From the NCBI GenBank assembly GCA_947478865.1, contig CANJXF010000005.1, positions 73,846-116,152 on the forward strand: a DNA stretch of 42,307 nucleotides, written 5' to 3'. Source of the stretch: Verrucomicrobiales bacterium (lineage in GTDB: Bacteria > Verrucomicrobiota > Verrucomicrobiia > Limisphaerales > CANJXF01). This document shows positions 1 through 9,301 of the stretch, piece after piece. The notes under the pieces are model-generated. The model ran no database searches and was not told where the DNA came from. It worked only from the letters and a program-made list of their open reading frames with translations. Position numbers and translations under genes: made by a program. The first letter of the stretch is position 1. Each line of letters starts with the position of its first letter.

Positions 1-2746
1 GCTGTTGAAAATCAATGCCGCCGCGATATTGCATTCGAACCATCGGCGCCCGGATTTCCAAATCGTCGGAATAAACGATTCCGTTGCTGACGAGAAACTT
101 TGCCGAAGCTTCCCGAGCCCGGCTGTTCCCGGCGCCGGGAACAACTGCGTTGAGCAGCGGCGAGAAAATTCCAAAAATCGGAACATCCCAGATCAGTCCG
201 TCGCGGAGATTTATTTTGCCTGTTCCCAGCAGGCTGTCCCAGTTGCGGGTATTCCCGGACTCAAGCGTGAACTGTCCATGCACCAGGCCTTCCAGCCGGT
301 TGGTTGAGCCTTTCATGCTATGCACCACGCTGCGCAGATCGATGTCTCCCGCCGCGAGGTCGAATTTAAAATCTGCGCCGTTCGTGGGCGAAAATTCGAA
401 GTAGCTCCAACCGGCAATGTTTCCACCGTGATAGGCGCTCGCCTGGATGTTGGTCAGGAGCAATGTGTTCCCGACCCAATCCACGTGGCTCTTGATGCGA
501 TCCGCATTGAAAAATTTCCATTCGAACGCCGTTCCTTCCACGATGAAATGCAGGTCGGTGTCCTCCTTCTGGCCGATGCTCATGCTGCCGTTGAGCCGGA
601 CGGCGGGGGACTCGGCAAATTGATACGGCTCAATGGCGGCGGCGACTTTGCTGCCGATCAAACGAGTGACGAGATAGGGATCCACCGTGCTATAAACGTT
701 GTTGAACTGAAGATTCTTAGTCGGCAAATCCAGCGAGACGCTATCGGCAGTAAGAAACTTTTGCCCTTGCTCGAGGCGCGCTTCGGAGACGGTCAGTCGT
801 TCATTCGTGAACAGCACCGAGCAGGTAAGTTTGTCCACGACATTGCTTCGATACGAGAAACCGCGCGCCAGAAAATCGCAATGCCCGGAAGCTTCGGTCA
901 AGTTGCGCCAGAGCCCGGACAGCTCGCCCTTGATGTGGGGTTGCTCCGTGAATTTGAAATCATTGAAAATATTCAGCTGCTTTTCCGCGAGCAAAGGACG
1001 AATCGCCGCGGGATCCAATTCGCTCGAAAAGCGCCAGTGAAACGTTTTCGCCAGATCGTTGGCGACGAGGCTCAAGTCCGCGCCACCTTCGGGACGATCC
1101 AAGCGCAGCAGCGGCAGCGTCCAGATGCGGTTGGTGTAGAAAAATTCGGTGCTGGCAGATTTGGCGGTGACTTTTCGAAATGCGCTGGAGCCGACCGAAG
1201 CTTTCCCTTGCAAGACAAGTGATGGCAAAACTTCCTCGTGCCAGTTCGGCGTGGCGTTCGTCCAGACCGGCAAAATAACACTCAACTCACCGGCAACCTG
1301 GGGCGGCTTCTCCCATGAGAATTGGCTGAGCCACTCCTGGCCAAAAGGGGTAAGCAGCGGAGAGATTTTCAGAACGTCAAAATTGGAGGAGCCTTGAAGA
1401 CGGGCGGCCCGCGTGGCCACGTTCACCAGGCCGCTCATTTTCATTTCGCCATCATAAAGCTCCGCCTCCAATCGCGAGACCGTCAGGTCGGGGGCTCGCC
1501 AGGTGCCGGCGCACACGGCCTTGGCGATTTGCAGCTTGGGACTGAGAATGTCGGATAACTGCGCGTCCCAGTTCAGAAGAAATGGCTCGGCCTTGCGCCA
1601 GGCGGCCCAGGTTGCGTCACCGATTTTCTCCGCGGAATTGGTGGAGCCGGAAAAGGAAATTACCCCCGAACGGGCGCTGCCCCATTTGATAAAACCTTGG
1701 CTGAACGAGGCTTTCCCCGTGGCGGCGGTGGGAAGAAAATTAGTCCATGCTTGCGCAGTATGGGCGGCAAAAAATAGATCTGCGGCCCGAACGAGTTCCG
1801 GACCGTTCGGTTGTTTGGCTGAAATGGTTTTCCCCAGAAGCCTCAAGTCGGTTTCGAATAGGCCGGTGTTTGTGGAAATAGAGGAAAGCCGGGCGGAGCA
1901 GTTCAAATTAGACCCGCTGCCCCACGGCGTATCAGCTGCCAGGAGCTTGAGTTGCACAAAATTATTTTCGGATGGCTTGGTTAAATCGCGCAGCTGAACG
2001 GTCAATTGCAGGTTTGCTCCTTTACCCCAGGGCGTTTCCACGCGAGGAACGGTAAAGTGAATGTCGCCCGTGAAACGAAAAGGATCGGCCGCATCGCCGC
2101 TCACAAACAGGCGCAATTCGGGCGTGCCCCGGAAATGAATTTTCTCGATGGCATCCGCAAACCCGCCAAGGTCGGCAGCGGGCCGGCCGGTTTTGGAGGC
2201 GTGAAAAATTTTCCACGCGCGCGCGGTCGAGAGATTAGTCACCGAACATGCCAGTGTGATTTGTGCACCCGCAAATTGCGCCGTGAATTCGCGCACCTCG
2301 ATTTGCTCAGCGGAATCAAAATGGATTTGGGTGGTAATATTACTGAGCGAAAGCGCGCGGTTGGTCGAGATCGGCCAGGTTAAATCGGCCTGTTTCACGC
2401 CGACGGAATTAAGCTTCAGCCGTGAATTGCCTAGAGAACGGATGTCGATATCCAGCTCGGTTTCCAGCGCTGAGAATCTGGGCCGCAAAGGATTTTTGAG
2501 AAACGTAAATGTCGGCTGGTCCATGACGATTCCGCGATACCAGCGCATGCGCATGCGTGTGAAATCCACCTGCACCCCTTCCGCGCGCAACCGGGCCACC
2601 AGCGGCTCTTTCAGAAAATCAGGAATGCCAACCAGGTTTAGATAAAGACCGGAGAGAAGTGCGGCGAGGATCACCAACAGCACAGAAATCCGAAACCAGC
2701 GAAACATCCGGCGCACGAGCGATTGATGTTTTTTTTGTTTCGCCAT
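1..2746 (-). CDS. AsmA-like large membrane-anchored protein, C-terminus beyond window
   Basis: The minus strand is open from an ATG at 2746-2744 to the window edge, 915 codons with no stop in my codon-by-codon reading. The product starts with a basic stretch (MAKQKKHQSLVRR), then one membrane segment near residues 16-37 (VLLVILAALLSGLYLNLVG), then long beta-rich sequence. Close to the edge are the phrases LEGLVHGQFTLESGN, LLGTGKINLRDGLIWDVPIF and ASAKFLVSNGIVYSDDLEI, which resemble the C-terminal part of AsmA-family proteins (inner-membrane-anchored periplasmic proteins linked to outer-membrane lipid homeostasis). The start lies one base after the DUF4340 stop (TGA-C-ATG), so translation is probably coupled. 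The family call rests on these patterns only; a DUF3971 or TamB-like relative is possible. The end of the gene is not in the window. Confidence 0.72.
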   Translation of the reverse strand, partial: MAKQKKHQSLVRRMFRWFRISVLLVILAALLSGLYLNLVGIPDFLKEPLVARLRAEGVQVDFTRMRMRWYRGIVMDQPTFTFLKNPLRPRFSALETELDIDIRSLGNSRLKLNSVGVKQADLTWPISTNRALSLSNITTQIHFDSAEQIEVREFTAQFAGAQITLACSVTNLSTARAWKIFHASKTGRPAADLGGFADAIEKIHFRGTPELRLFVSGDAADPFRFTGDIHFTVPRVETPWGKGANLQLTVQLRDLTKPSENNFVQLKLLAADTPWGSGSNLNCSARLSSISTNTGLFETDLRLLGKTISAKQPNGPELVRAADLFFAAHTAQAWTNFLPTAATGKASFSQGFIKWGSARSGVISFSGSTNSAEKIGDATWAAWRKAEPFLLNWDAQLSDILSPKLQIAKAVCAGTWRAPDLTVSRLEAELYDGEMKMSGLVNVATRAARLQGSSNFDVLKISPLLTPFGQEWLSQFSWEKPPQVAGELSVILPVWTNATPNWHEEVLPSLVLQGKASVGSSAFRKVTAKSASTEFFYTNRIWTLPLLRLDRPEGGADLSLVANDLAKTFHWRFSSELDPAAIRPLLAEKQLNIFNDFKFTEQPHIKGELSGLWRNLTEASGHCDFLARGFSYRSNVVDKLTCSVLFTNERLTVSEARLEQGQKFLTADSVSLDLPTKNLQFNNVYSTVDPYLVTRLIGSKVAAAIEPYQFAESPAVRLNGSMSIGQKEDTDLHFIVEGTAFEWKFFNADRIKSHVDWVGNTLLLTNIQASAYHGGNIAGWSYFEFSPTNGADFKFDLAAGDIDLRSVVHSMKGSTNRLEGLVHGQFTLESGNTRNWDSLLGTGKINLRDGLIWDVPIFGIFSPLLNAVVPGAGNSRAREASAKFLVSNGIVYSDDLEIRAPMVRMQYRGGIDFQQ

Positions 2747-2747
2747 G

Positions 2748-4529
2748 TCACTTTTGCGGAATCGTCAAACTATCCTGCACCTCGAAAAAGAGCGGCCAGG
2801 GAAATTCAAAAATGGTTCTCGCTCCGTTGAGTTGAAATGCCGCGTAACGCGTTTGAAAGGGGGTGAACTCACCCAGCTCGATGGTGTAGTTGAGCGTTTC
2901 GCCGCCGCGCTTCAGCTCGATGGTGATCCGGTGGTCGGCGCCTTTGATGCCGAAGCGCTCGGGTTTTTTTTCATCGGGAGAAACCCAGAACGCCGCCTTC
3001 AGCATGCCCAGGCGGATCAAGGCTTCTTCAAAGGAAAATGGATTCATGATGCCTTGCGAGCCGGGCGCAAAGGTCCAATCGCCCGAGCGATTGCGAATGA
3101 ATTTGCGATCCTTGCCCTTCTGATGAATGGACATGCTGACCACCTCGTTCGTTGAAAAATTTAAGATGCGGCGCTCTCGAAATTGCCACCAGGTCTGGGG
3201 CAAGCGGCGAAATTGTTCCAGCGGGAGCGTATTGACGCGGTCGGCATATTCATCGAGACGGCGAACGAAAATTTTATGGGCCTGGTTGGTTCCAAAAGCC
3301 AATTGTGCGATGAACGAACCGGAAGAGGCGCCGTTGGTTTTGAGTCCGTATTCCAACGATGGCGTGACCAATCCGTAAGCCGCAAAGTCGGTCACCACTT
3401 CTTTTTCAATCTCGACTTCAGCGCGGCTTAGCAAAGTTAAAACGTCGCTGGCCAATTCTGAATCGACGGGCAGACCCGGTTTGGTCGGAATCGTCCACGA
3501 GGCCCCATCGCGCTGGAGAGTGAAGGGCTCGGAGGCGCGCACATCGATTTGTGTGACGGCTGCAGGCGTAAAGTTGGCGAGATGATGATCGACCAAATTG
3601 GTGTAGGAGCCTCGCCAGCCGCTCAAAGGTTCCTTGGCGATGCGGAAAATGTGGGTTTGATTTTGCACGCGGGCAAAGGCGACGGTTGGATCGTTGGTGG
3701 GGCTTTGGCCGACTTGCAGCACAGTCGGCGGGCTCGTCCCGGCGCTGAGCTGTATTTCCATTTCCGGCGTGTGCAGGCCAAAGGCATCGAGATCCGCAGC
3801 GGAATCGTCCGTTTCAAAAGCGGCCACTTGCAACGAAAGGGTTTGGTTAAGCAATTCCTGGACTTTGGCATTGTCCGCGCGGGCCTGATGCGGCGTCGTC
3901 ATGCGCCAGGAGTCATTCGTGTTCTGCAAAGTGAAACCGATATTGCCGGAACGGGCTTTGATTAGATCGATGGCGCCGGGGCGAGGCAGCAACGTTCTAT
4001 CCCGCCAATCGTTGGCCGAGCGAGGCAGAAATTTCAGGAATGCTGAATCGACGACATAAACGTCGGAGTCGCCCAGAAGCTGCACAAAAACCTGTTCGCC
4101 CACCGGGGTATTGGTGCCGACCTGCAAGTTGAGGGTGGCGCCATTGAGCAGGACGGAAATCGAGGCCAGCGGCGCGGTGAAACCAAATTCCTCCTGCGCT
4201 TTGGGGCGATTGCGCAATTCTCCCGCGGAAATATGCACCTGCCAATTCAGATCGGCGATCGCGAGCAAAAGGTTTCGGATGGGCGTTTCAGCCGCAGCGT
4301 ATGGAAACGGTTTGCTTAATGCCCAAACGGAATTGGTCCGGTCGGCGCGGATGGTGGAGGCAGGCCGGCGCACCTCGATTTGATCTGCGCGCGCGGCATC
4401 AAAGGCTGGAAATACTTTCGTGCTGCGAGCCTGGTTGAGTTTGCCGCGAAAGGGTTTCTCCACCCAGACGATGAAGGCAAAAAGGACGGCGGCAATTGCC
4501 ACGTAAGACCATGTCGTTTTTGAATTCAT
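2748..4529 (-). CDS. DUF4340 domain-containing protein of a Gld-type ABC operon
   Basis: 593 residues. An N-terminal membrane anchor (about residues 8-26, YVAIAAVLFAFIVWVEKPF) is followed by a large predicted extracytoplasmic region made of repeated DUF4340-type units: statements such as ADQIEVRRPASTIRADRTN, GATLNLQVGTNTPVGEQVFV and ERRILNFSTNEVVSMSIHQK recur with the same layout. DUF4340 proteins are commonly encoded beside GldG-like proteins and ABC-2 permeases; their biochemical role is unknown. The gene starts 17 bases after the GldG-like stop and ends one base before the AsmA-like ATG, so it sits inside one transcript. I infer it is a periplasm-facing partner of the exporter. The family assignment is fairly secure; the function is open. 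Confidence 0.85.
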   Translation of the reverse strand: MNSKTTWSYVAIAAVLFAFIVWVEKPFRGKLNQARSTKVFPAFDAARADQIEVRRPASTIRADRTNSVWALSKPFPYAAAETPIRNLLLAIADLNWQVHISAGELRNRPKAQEEFGFTAPLASISVLLNGATLNLQVGTNTPVGEQVFVQLLGDSDVYVVDSAFLKFLPRSANDWRDRTLLPRPGAIDLIKARSGNIGFTLQNTNDSWRMTTPHQARADNAKVQELLNQTLSLQVAAFETDDSAADLDAFGLHTPEMEIQLSAGTSPPTVLQVGQSPTNDPTVAFARVQNQTHIFRIAKEPLSGWRGSYTNLVDHHLANFTPAAVTQIDVRASEPFTLQRDGASWTIPTKPGLPVDSELASDVLTLLSRAEVEIEKEVVTDFAAYGLVTPSLEYGLKTNGASSGSFIAQLAFGTNQAHKIFVRRLDEYADRVNTLPLEQFRRLPQTWWQFRERRILNFSTNEVVSMSIHQKGKDRKFIRNRSGDWTFAPGSQGIMNPFSFEEALIRLGMLKAAFWVSPDEKKPERFGIKGADHRITIELKRGGETLNYTIELGEFTPFQTRYAAFQLNGARTIFEFPWPLFFEVQDSLTIPQK

Positions 4530-4546
4530 CGCGCGTCACGGGGAAC

Positions 4547-6058
4547 TTAGCTGCGCCGCCGCAGCCAGACTAATCCGCCAATCAGCAAAATGGATCCAGG
4601 CATTCCTGCGAGCAAGAGCCATTGCAAGCTCCTGGTTTGCGACGGGGTAAGCACGATTTTGTATTCCTTGATGTATTTTGGACCAATGCCGGCGAGTAAC
4701 ATTTGCGGGCGGTCCACCAGCCAGGTAACGGCAGCATTGGCGAAATAATGATTGGCCTTGGTGTCCAGCAGAGCGTTGTCGAAGCATAACGAATCGCCGA
4801 GCGCGAGAATGCGGGTCACGCCGCGTTCAGTGACGTTTTTAATTGAGCCATGCTCCACGGCCACGATCAGAGGGAAGGTGCCTTTCTCCTTCCGCACGCT
4901 CGGGACGCCGGAAGGCCCGGCGGTTTTAATCTGGCCAATGGCGTTGGTGCTGGTTGCCGCGAGAATCTCAACCTGGGGCGCGTCTGCCGGCTGTTTGCCG
5001 CCCGAGCTTTGCGGAAAAATGGAGCGCGGCGCCGCTAAATAAATCTGCAATTCCTCGGCCACGATCGATTTCATAATCGGGTGAGTCCCTTTCACCTGTG
5101 CCGGCACAATGTCGCCACCCGTGGGCGAAAAGCCTTTGTCCTCGATATGGTAGCCGACCACGCCGACGTTCCATTGCGCCAAAACTTTTTCAATGCCGGA
5201 AGGGCCGCCCATTTCCGTGTTGTTCAACAGGACAAGCAGGCGGCGGCCTTGTTTCAAATAAGCCTCGATTTTGCCGAGCTCTGCATCATCAAACCGCGCC
5301 TTGCTGGGCCCGGCAATAATCATCAAATCGCAATCGGCTGGAACATCGTTCGTGTTCGAAAGAAACAAGCGCTCCCATTCCACGTTGGTTTCGTCCTTGA
5401 GAATGGAGGCAAATTTGGCGTAGCCGAGATCTTGATTCGAGTTTTCTGGATTGTGTTCGCCGTGGCCGTAAACGAAATAAGCTTTGGTCTGCCGCGGGTA
5501 GGTGACATTGAAAATCGCTGCGGAAAAAAGTAATTCGCCCTTGAATGTGTCGCGGCGAAATGTCCTTTCGCCGCTGCTTAACGCGGCATTGATGTCGTAG
5601 TCGTAAAGATCATTGCCAAAAACAACTTTGGAGCGGCCGTTGCATTCGAAAACAATAAAATTGTTGTCTTTAAGCGCAGTCAGTTTGTATTTGGCAATCA
5701 GCGCAGCGGCGCGGGCGGGTGCGCGGGTGTAATCCAGGCTTTGAACGGAAATCTTCGGGTTGGCGTAGGTGTATTGCTTGAGCAGGGCCGACGCGAGGCT
5801 GTAGATCTCCTCTTCACCTCGTTGATTGAAGAAAAGCGTAACCTCAACTTGATTAGTTAAATTCTGAAGCAACGTTGCGGTTTGGGGAGAAATGTCGAGG
5901 CGCGAGGTGGTGCATTGAAAGCGCTTAAAATAGCCCGAGGCCAGGTAGTTGGCCATGGCGATGAGAGCCACCACGGCGGCAACCCCGAGCAGGGTGTTGA
6001 ACCACATCAGCCAGCGGCGGCCCGAGGAGAAACTGGGTTTGGAAGAATCGTCGCGCAT
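4547..6058 (-). CDS. GldG-like ABC transporter auxiliary protein
   Basis: 503 residues. There is one membrane segment near the N-terminus (about 19-42, LLGVAAVVALIAMANYLASG) and one at the extreme C-terminus (LLLAGMPGSILLIGGLVWL) ending in an RRRS tail. Between them is the ABC_transp_aux/GldG-type extracytoplasmic domain: TSRLDISPQT, VEVTLFFNQ, the typical AYFVYGHGEHNP and LVLLNNTEMGGPSGIE. In Flavobacterium GldG works with GldA and GldF as a transporter needed for gliding; in other phyla the same module occurs without proven gliding. ATG follows the permease stop by one base (TAA-C-ATG), indicating translational coupling. The architecture is clear, but the substrate and any role in motility cannot be read from the sequence. 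Confidence 0.88.
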   Translation of the reverse strand: MRDDSSKPSFSSGRRWLMWFNTLLGVAAVVALIAMANYLASGYFKRFQCTTSRLDISPQTATLLQNLTNQVEVTLFFNQRGEEEIYSLASALLKQYTYANPKISVQSLDYTRAPARAAALIAKYKLTALKDNNFIVFECNGRSKVVFGNDLYDYDINAALSSGERTFRRDTFKGELLFSAAIFNVTYPRQTKAYFVYGHGEHNPENSNQDLGYAKFASILKDETNVEWERLFLSNTNDVPADCDLMIIAGPSKARFDDAELGKIEAYLKQGRRLLVLLNNTEMGGPSGIEKVLAQWNVGVVGYHIEDKGFSPTGGDIVPAQVKGTHPIMKSIVAEELQIYLAAPRSIFPQSSGGKQPADAPQVEILAATSTNAIGQIKTAGPSGVPSVRKEKGTFPLIVAVEHGSIKNVTERGVTRILALGDSLCFDNALLDTKANHYFANAAVTWLVDRPQMLLAGIGPKYIKEYKIVLTPSQTRSLQWLLLAGMPGSILLIGGLVWLRRRS

Positions 6059-6059
6059 G

Positions 6060-6812
6060 TTATTTCCAGCGGCGGCTTTCCACGACGCGATAGGTTAAAA
6101 AAAGAAAAAGCACAGTGAGGCTGAGATAAAAGACGACGTAGCGCGTATCGATAATGCCGCGGGAGAAATCGCGCATGTGTTCGCGCATGGCAATGTAATT
6201 GAGCGCCTGGCTCCACCAGCTTTTGCTGGCGCTGAGCTGTTCGGACAAAAAGCTCAGCAGGAAAAAAGTGATCCCGATCGCGAACCCCACCATCGCCGCG
6301 ATCATCTGGCTGCGCGTCATCGCCGAGGCAAAACAGCCGAGCGACATGTAGAGGCAACCAATCAGGAAGATTCCAAAATAGGTGCTGGCGATCGTGCCGG
6401 GGTCGAGCGCCGTGGCGCCACCGGTGAAACGTTGCACAATCAAAATGCAACCGAGCAACGGCAGCCACATCAGCATATAGAAAATCATTGCGGCAAAGAA
6501 CTTGGCGAGCACCACTTGGAGATCGCCCACCGGCGCGGTCATCAAGGTTTCGAATGTGCCGGAATATTTTTCCAAGGCGAAGAGCCGCATCGTGATTACC
6601 GGCGCGGAAAGGAGAAGGATCAGCCAGAAAAAGGCGGTCACATAAAATACTTCAGTGACGGGCATCGGGGTGGATTCGCCCTGAAGATTGTTCAGAAGAA
6701 TGACGAAGCTGAGCCCCATTTGAAATACGGCCACCGCGATGATCACGTAGCCGGTCATGGAGACAAAGAAGCTCGCCAATTCGCGGCGGGTCAAGGTCAG
6801 GAAGGCTTGCAT
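6060..6812 (-). CDS. ABC-2 type transporter permease (GldF-like)
   Basis: 250 residues, with about six hydrophobic segments: MTGYVIIAVAVFQMGLSFVI, VTAFFWLILLLSAPVITM, FFAAMIFYMLMWLPLLGCIL, YFGIFLIGCLYMSLGCFA, MIAAMVGFAIGITFFLLSF and a last one before the RRWK C-terminus. The cytoplasmic motif after the second segment (RLFALEKYSGTFETLMTAPV) is characteristic of ABC-2 permeases, which couple there to the ATPase. The ATG overlaps the ATPase stop by one base (TAATG), and the GldG-like gene follows after one base. It should form the membrane channel of the complex with the ATPase at 6812-7774. Confidence 0.92.
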   Translation of the reverse strand: MQAFLTLTRRELASFFVSMTGYVIIAVAVFQMGLSFVILLNNLQGESTPMPVTEVFYVTAFFWLILLLSAPVITMRLFALEKYSGTFETLMTAPVGDLQVVLAKFFAAMIFYMLMWLPLLGCILIVQRFTGGATALDPGTIASTYFGIFLIGCLYMSLGCFASAMTRSQMIAAMVGFAIGITFFLLSFLSEQLSASKSWWSQALNYIAMREHMRDFSRGIIDTRYVVFYLSLTVLFLFLTYRVVESRRWK

Positions 6813-7774
6813 TAAAGGGATTCCTCCTCGTGCTCAGCGCGAGTCACCCGCATGTAAATATCTTCCAGCGACTGGCGGCTGCGAGAGAGTTCCCGGAGGG
6901 TCCAACCGCGCTGTGTGATCGCGGAGAAAATCTGCGGGCGCACATCTGCTCCTTCGGAGGGCGTCAGGGCGCAACGGAAAAAATCACCATCGGTCGGCGC
7001 GATGTCGAAGTGCTTGATCTCCGCCATTTCTTCCCAGCAGGTGCGCAACGCTTCGATCGGCGCCAGGATTTCGGTGATAATCTGGCCGTCGTTCATCGTC
7101 TTCTGCAAATTCTCCGATGTTTCGGACAGCAGAACTTTTCCGCGCCGCATAATGAGCACCCGGTTACAGGTCATTTCGACTTCGGGCAAAATGTGTGTGG
7201 AGATCAAGACGGTGTGCGTGCGCCCGAGATCTTTAATGAGCTGGCGGACGGAACGAATCTGGTTGGGATCCAGGCCGATCGTTGGTTCGTCGAGAATGAT
7301 CAACTCGGGTTCATGCACCAGAGCATCTGCCAGGCCGACCCGTTGCCGATAACCCTTGGAAAGGTGGCCGATGATTTTCTTTTGCACCTCCGTCAAATCG
7401 CATTGCTGCATGACGATATCGACGCGTTCGCGCGAGCGACGAAGGCCGAGGCCTTTCAGGCGCGCGCGAAATTTCAAATATTCACGAACGCGCATTTCCT
7501 GATGCAGTGGATTGTTTTCTGGCATGTAACCGATGCGGCGGCGGACTTCGTTAGCCTGCGTGAAGACATCAAATCCCGCTATCCGAGCCGTGCCCGAAGT
7601 CGCCGGAAGAAAACAGGAAAGAATCCGCATCGTTGTGCTTTTTCCCGCGCCATTGGGACCAAGCAAGCCGACGATCTCGCCGCGACGCACTGAAAAGGAA
7701 AGATCTGAAACGGCTGTATTCCCCGCGTAACGCTTGGTCAGGTTGGCAACTTCAATCATTAAACTGTCGGTCAT
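6812..7774 (-). CDS. ABC transporter ATP-binding protein (GldA/CcmA-type)
   Basis: 320 residues, one nucleotide-binding domain. Walker A is GPNGAGKST at residues 39-47, the signature is LSKGYRQR, Walker B is LIILDEPTIGLD, and the switch His is in LISTHILPE. The region after about residue 220 (ITEILAPIEALRTCWEEM and beyond) is the C-terminal extension common in ABC-2 drug/Gld-type ATPases. The start at 7774 gives MTDSLMIEVANL; an internal ATG at 7759 (MIEVANL) is equally plausible by length. It is the first gene of the five-gene minus-strand operon; 52 bases separate it from the stop of the HtrA gene, so it may have its own promoter or read through from htrA. Confidence 0.95.
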   Translation of the reverse strand: MTDSLMIEVANLTKRYAGNTAVSDLSFSVRRGEIVGLLGPNGAGKSTTMRILSCFLPATSGTARIAGFDVFTQANEVRRRIGYMPENNPLHQEMRVREYLKFRARLKGLGLRRSRERVDIVMQQCDLTEVQKKIIGHLSKGYRQRVGLADALVHEPELIILDEPTIGLDPNQIRSVRQLIKDLGRTHTVLISTHILPEVEMTCNRVLIMRRGKVLLSETSENLQKTMNDGQIITEILAPIEALRTCWEEMAEIKHFDIAPTDGDFFRCALTPSEGADVRPQIFSAITQRGWTLRELSRSRQSLEDIYMRVTRAEHEEESL

Positions 7775-7826
7775 GGTCAGAGTGAAAATATTCAGCAGCG
7801 GCGGATTGAGCGAACAAAATCGCTGC

Positions 7827-9197
7827 TCAACGCGTTTTCAATGTAGCGGTTCCCTGCTCGTAACCGATGAGATAGTTGCCCTGCCTTTGCGGAACAAGGA
7901 TGGTGAGTTTTGCAGAGTCGCCTTTTTTTAAATTGCCAAGAGCCGAGACTGCGCTCAGCGAGGTCGGGGTTGGCTGACCGTTGATTTCCGTTATGACAAA
8001 ATTTCTTTGCAGCGGGACGGCGCTGGCAGGACCGTTCCTATCGACGCCGGCAATCACCAATCCAGCGTTGGGATTCAACCCAAAACGGGGCGCCAGTTCC
8101 TCGCTCAATTCCTGAGCATCAATGCCCAGTTTTTCTCGAATCACCTTCGCGAATGGAATGGTCTGCCCTGCGAGATCCATCTTCTGAGTTCCCCGTTGCA
8201 CGGTGAGTCGGAAGGTGTCCTGCGCGCTGTCCCGAAGCATGTTGTTGAACTGGATAAATCCAGTCGGTGTTTTCCCGTTCACCTGCAGGATGGCATCTCC
8301 GGCTTTCAATCCGCTCTTTTCCGCCGGACTGCCTTTCTGCACCGAGTTGACCACCAATGGCGATGCCGTCGGCGTTAGTCGCGCGCCGAACCAGCGATCT
8401 GCCGTTTCCGGCGTGTAAATTTCTGAAAGTGCTTCACTCACATTTTTTACCGGAATGGCAAAACCAATTCCTTGCCCCTGCGCGAGAATGGCCACGTTCA
8501 GGCCGATCAGTTCGCCGCGCAAATTCACCAGCGGACCGCCGCTGTTTCCAGGATTGATCGCAGCATCGGTCTGCAGCCAGTTGGGTATGTCCAACTGCTC
8601 GTTTTCCTTGGGTAGCGCCCGGCGTTTGGCGCTCAGGATTCCCCTGCTCACCGAGCCTCCCAGCCCGAAAGGATTTCCGAGCGCGATGACCGTTTCGCCG
8701 AGGAGCAAATCGTCATCTTTGGCAAATTTGACCGCTTTAAATTTTTCACCGGGCGTCTTCGGAATAATTTTCAGGAGCGCCACGTCACTGCGCGTGGTGC
8801 CGCTGATCCGTTGCACTTCATATTCCCCGCCGCCAGCCTCGTCGGAGAGTTTGATTTGCACGCGGTTGGCGCGCCGGACGACATGTAAATTGGTTAGAAT
8901 ATAGCCTTCTTCATCGATGATGACACCGGAACCGAGGCTGTATTGGCTTCTCTGGCTGCGATGATAGGGATCAAAAAACTGGCGAAACATCGACTCGAAT
9001 GGATCGCTGCTTTGCACAATGGTTTCCGTGCGAATATTGACAACGCTGGGCATGACTTGCTGAACGGCATCTACCGTCGCATCGCGGCGGATGTCAGGAG
9101 TCGCGGCGGTTAAACTTGCCGAGAAAAAAAGCGAGCAAACCGCCAAGGCGGCTCTATCCCTCCAGCTCTGTCGAAGAAAAACATTCAAAAAACGCAT
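7827..9197 (-). CDS. htrA: HtrA/Deg-family periplasmic serine protease with two PDZ domains
   Basis: 456 residues from the ATG at 9197. The open frame continues upstream to a TTG at 9302, but only the 9197 start places a signal peptide at the N-terminus (MRFLNVFLRQSW..AALAVCSLFFSASLTAA). The trypsin-like triad is visible: His105 in TNLHVV, Asp138 in SDVALL and Ser219 in GNSGGPL. Two PDZ domains follow: one with GSPAEKSGLKAGDAILQVNG, and a more divergent one with AGLVIAGVDRNGPASAVPL. Deg proteases degrade or refold misfolded envelope proteins. It is divergent from the DUF2851 gene and directly upstream of the ABC operon on the same strand. No strong Shine-Dalgarno sequence precedes the chosen ATG. 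Confidence 0.93.
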   Translation of the reverse strand: MRFLNVFLRQSWRDRAALAVCSLFFSASLTAATPDIRRDATVDAVQQVMPSVVNIRTETIVQSSDPFESMFRQFFDPYHRSQRSQYSLGSGVIIDEEGYILTNLHVVRRANRVQIKLSDEAGGGEYEVQRISGTTRSDVALLKIIPKTPGEKFKAVKFAKDDDLLLGETVIALGNPFGLGGSVSRGILSAKRRALPKENEQLDIPNWLQTDAAINPGNSGGPLVNLRGELIGLNVAILAQGQGIGFAIPVKNVSEALSEIYTPETADRWFGARLTPTASPLVVNSVQKGSPAEKSGLKAGDAILQVNGKTPTGFIQFNNMLRDSAQDTFRLTVQRGTQKMDLAGQTIPFAKVIREKLGIDAQELSEELAPRFGLNPNAGLVIAGVDRNGPASAVPLQRNFVITEINGQPTPTSLSAVSALGNLKKGDSAKLTILVPQRQGNYLIGYEQGTATLKTR

Positions 9198-9301
9198 AGT
9201 TCTGAGGACAAAAAAAGGGCCGCTCCGTTCAAGTTTGCCGCCAATCCCGGGCTGCGGGCTTTTCTGAGGCTTGACTTTGCAAAGGCATCCGCCGAAAAGC
9301 A

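Noticed and set aside
5-2645. Chain of plus-strand open frames, the longest 300 codons at 320-1222
   Set aside because: They lie opposite a single uninterrupted minus-strand frame of 915 codons with family-like AsmA sequence; the plus-strand products have no domain pattern.
7775-7826. AGCAGCG/CGCTGCT inverted repeat between htrA and the ABC operon as a terminator
   Set aside because: Seven-bp stem with a 20-base loop and no following T-run; too weak to list.
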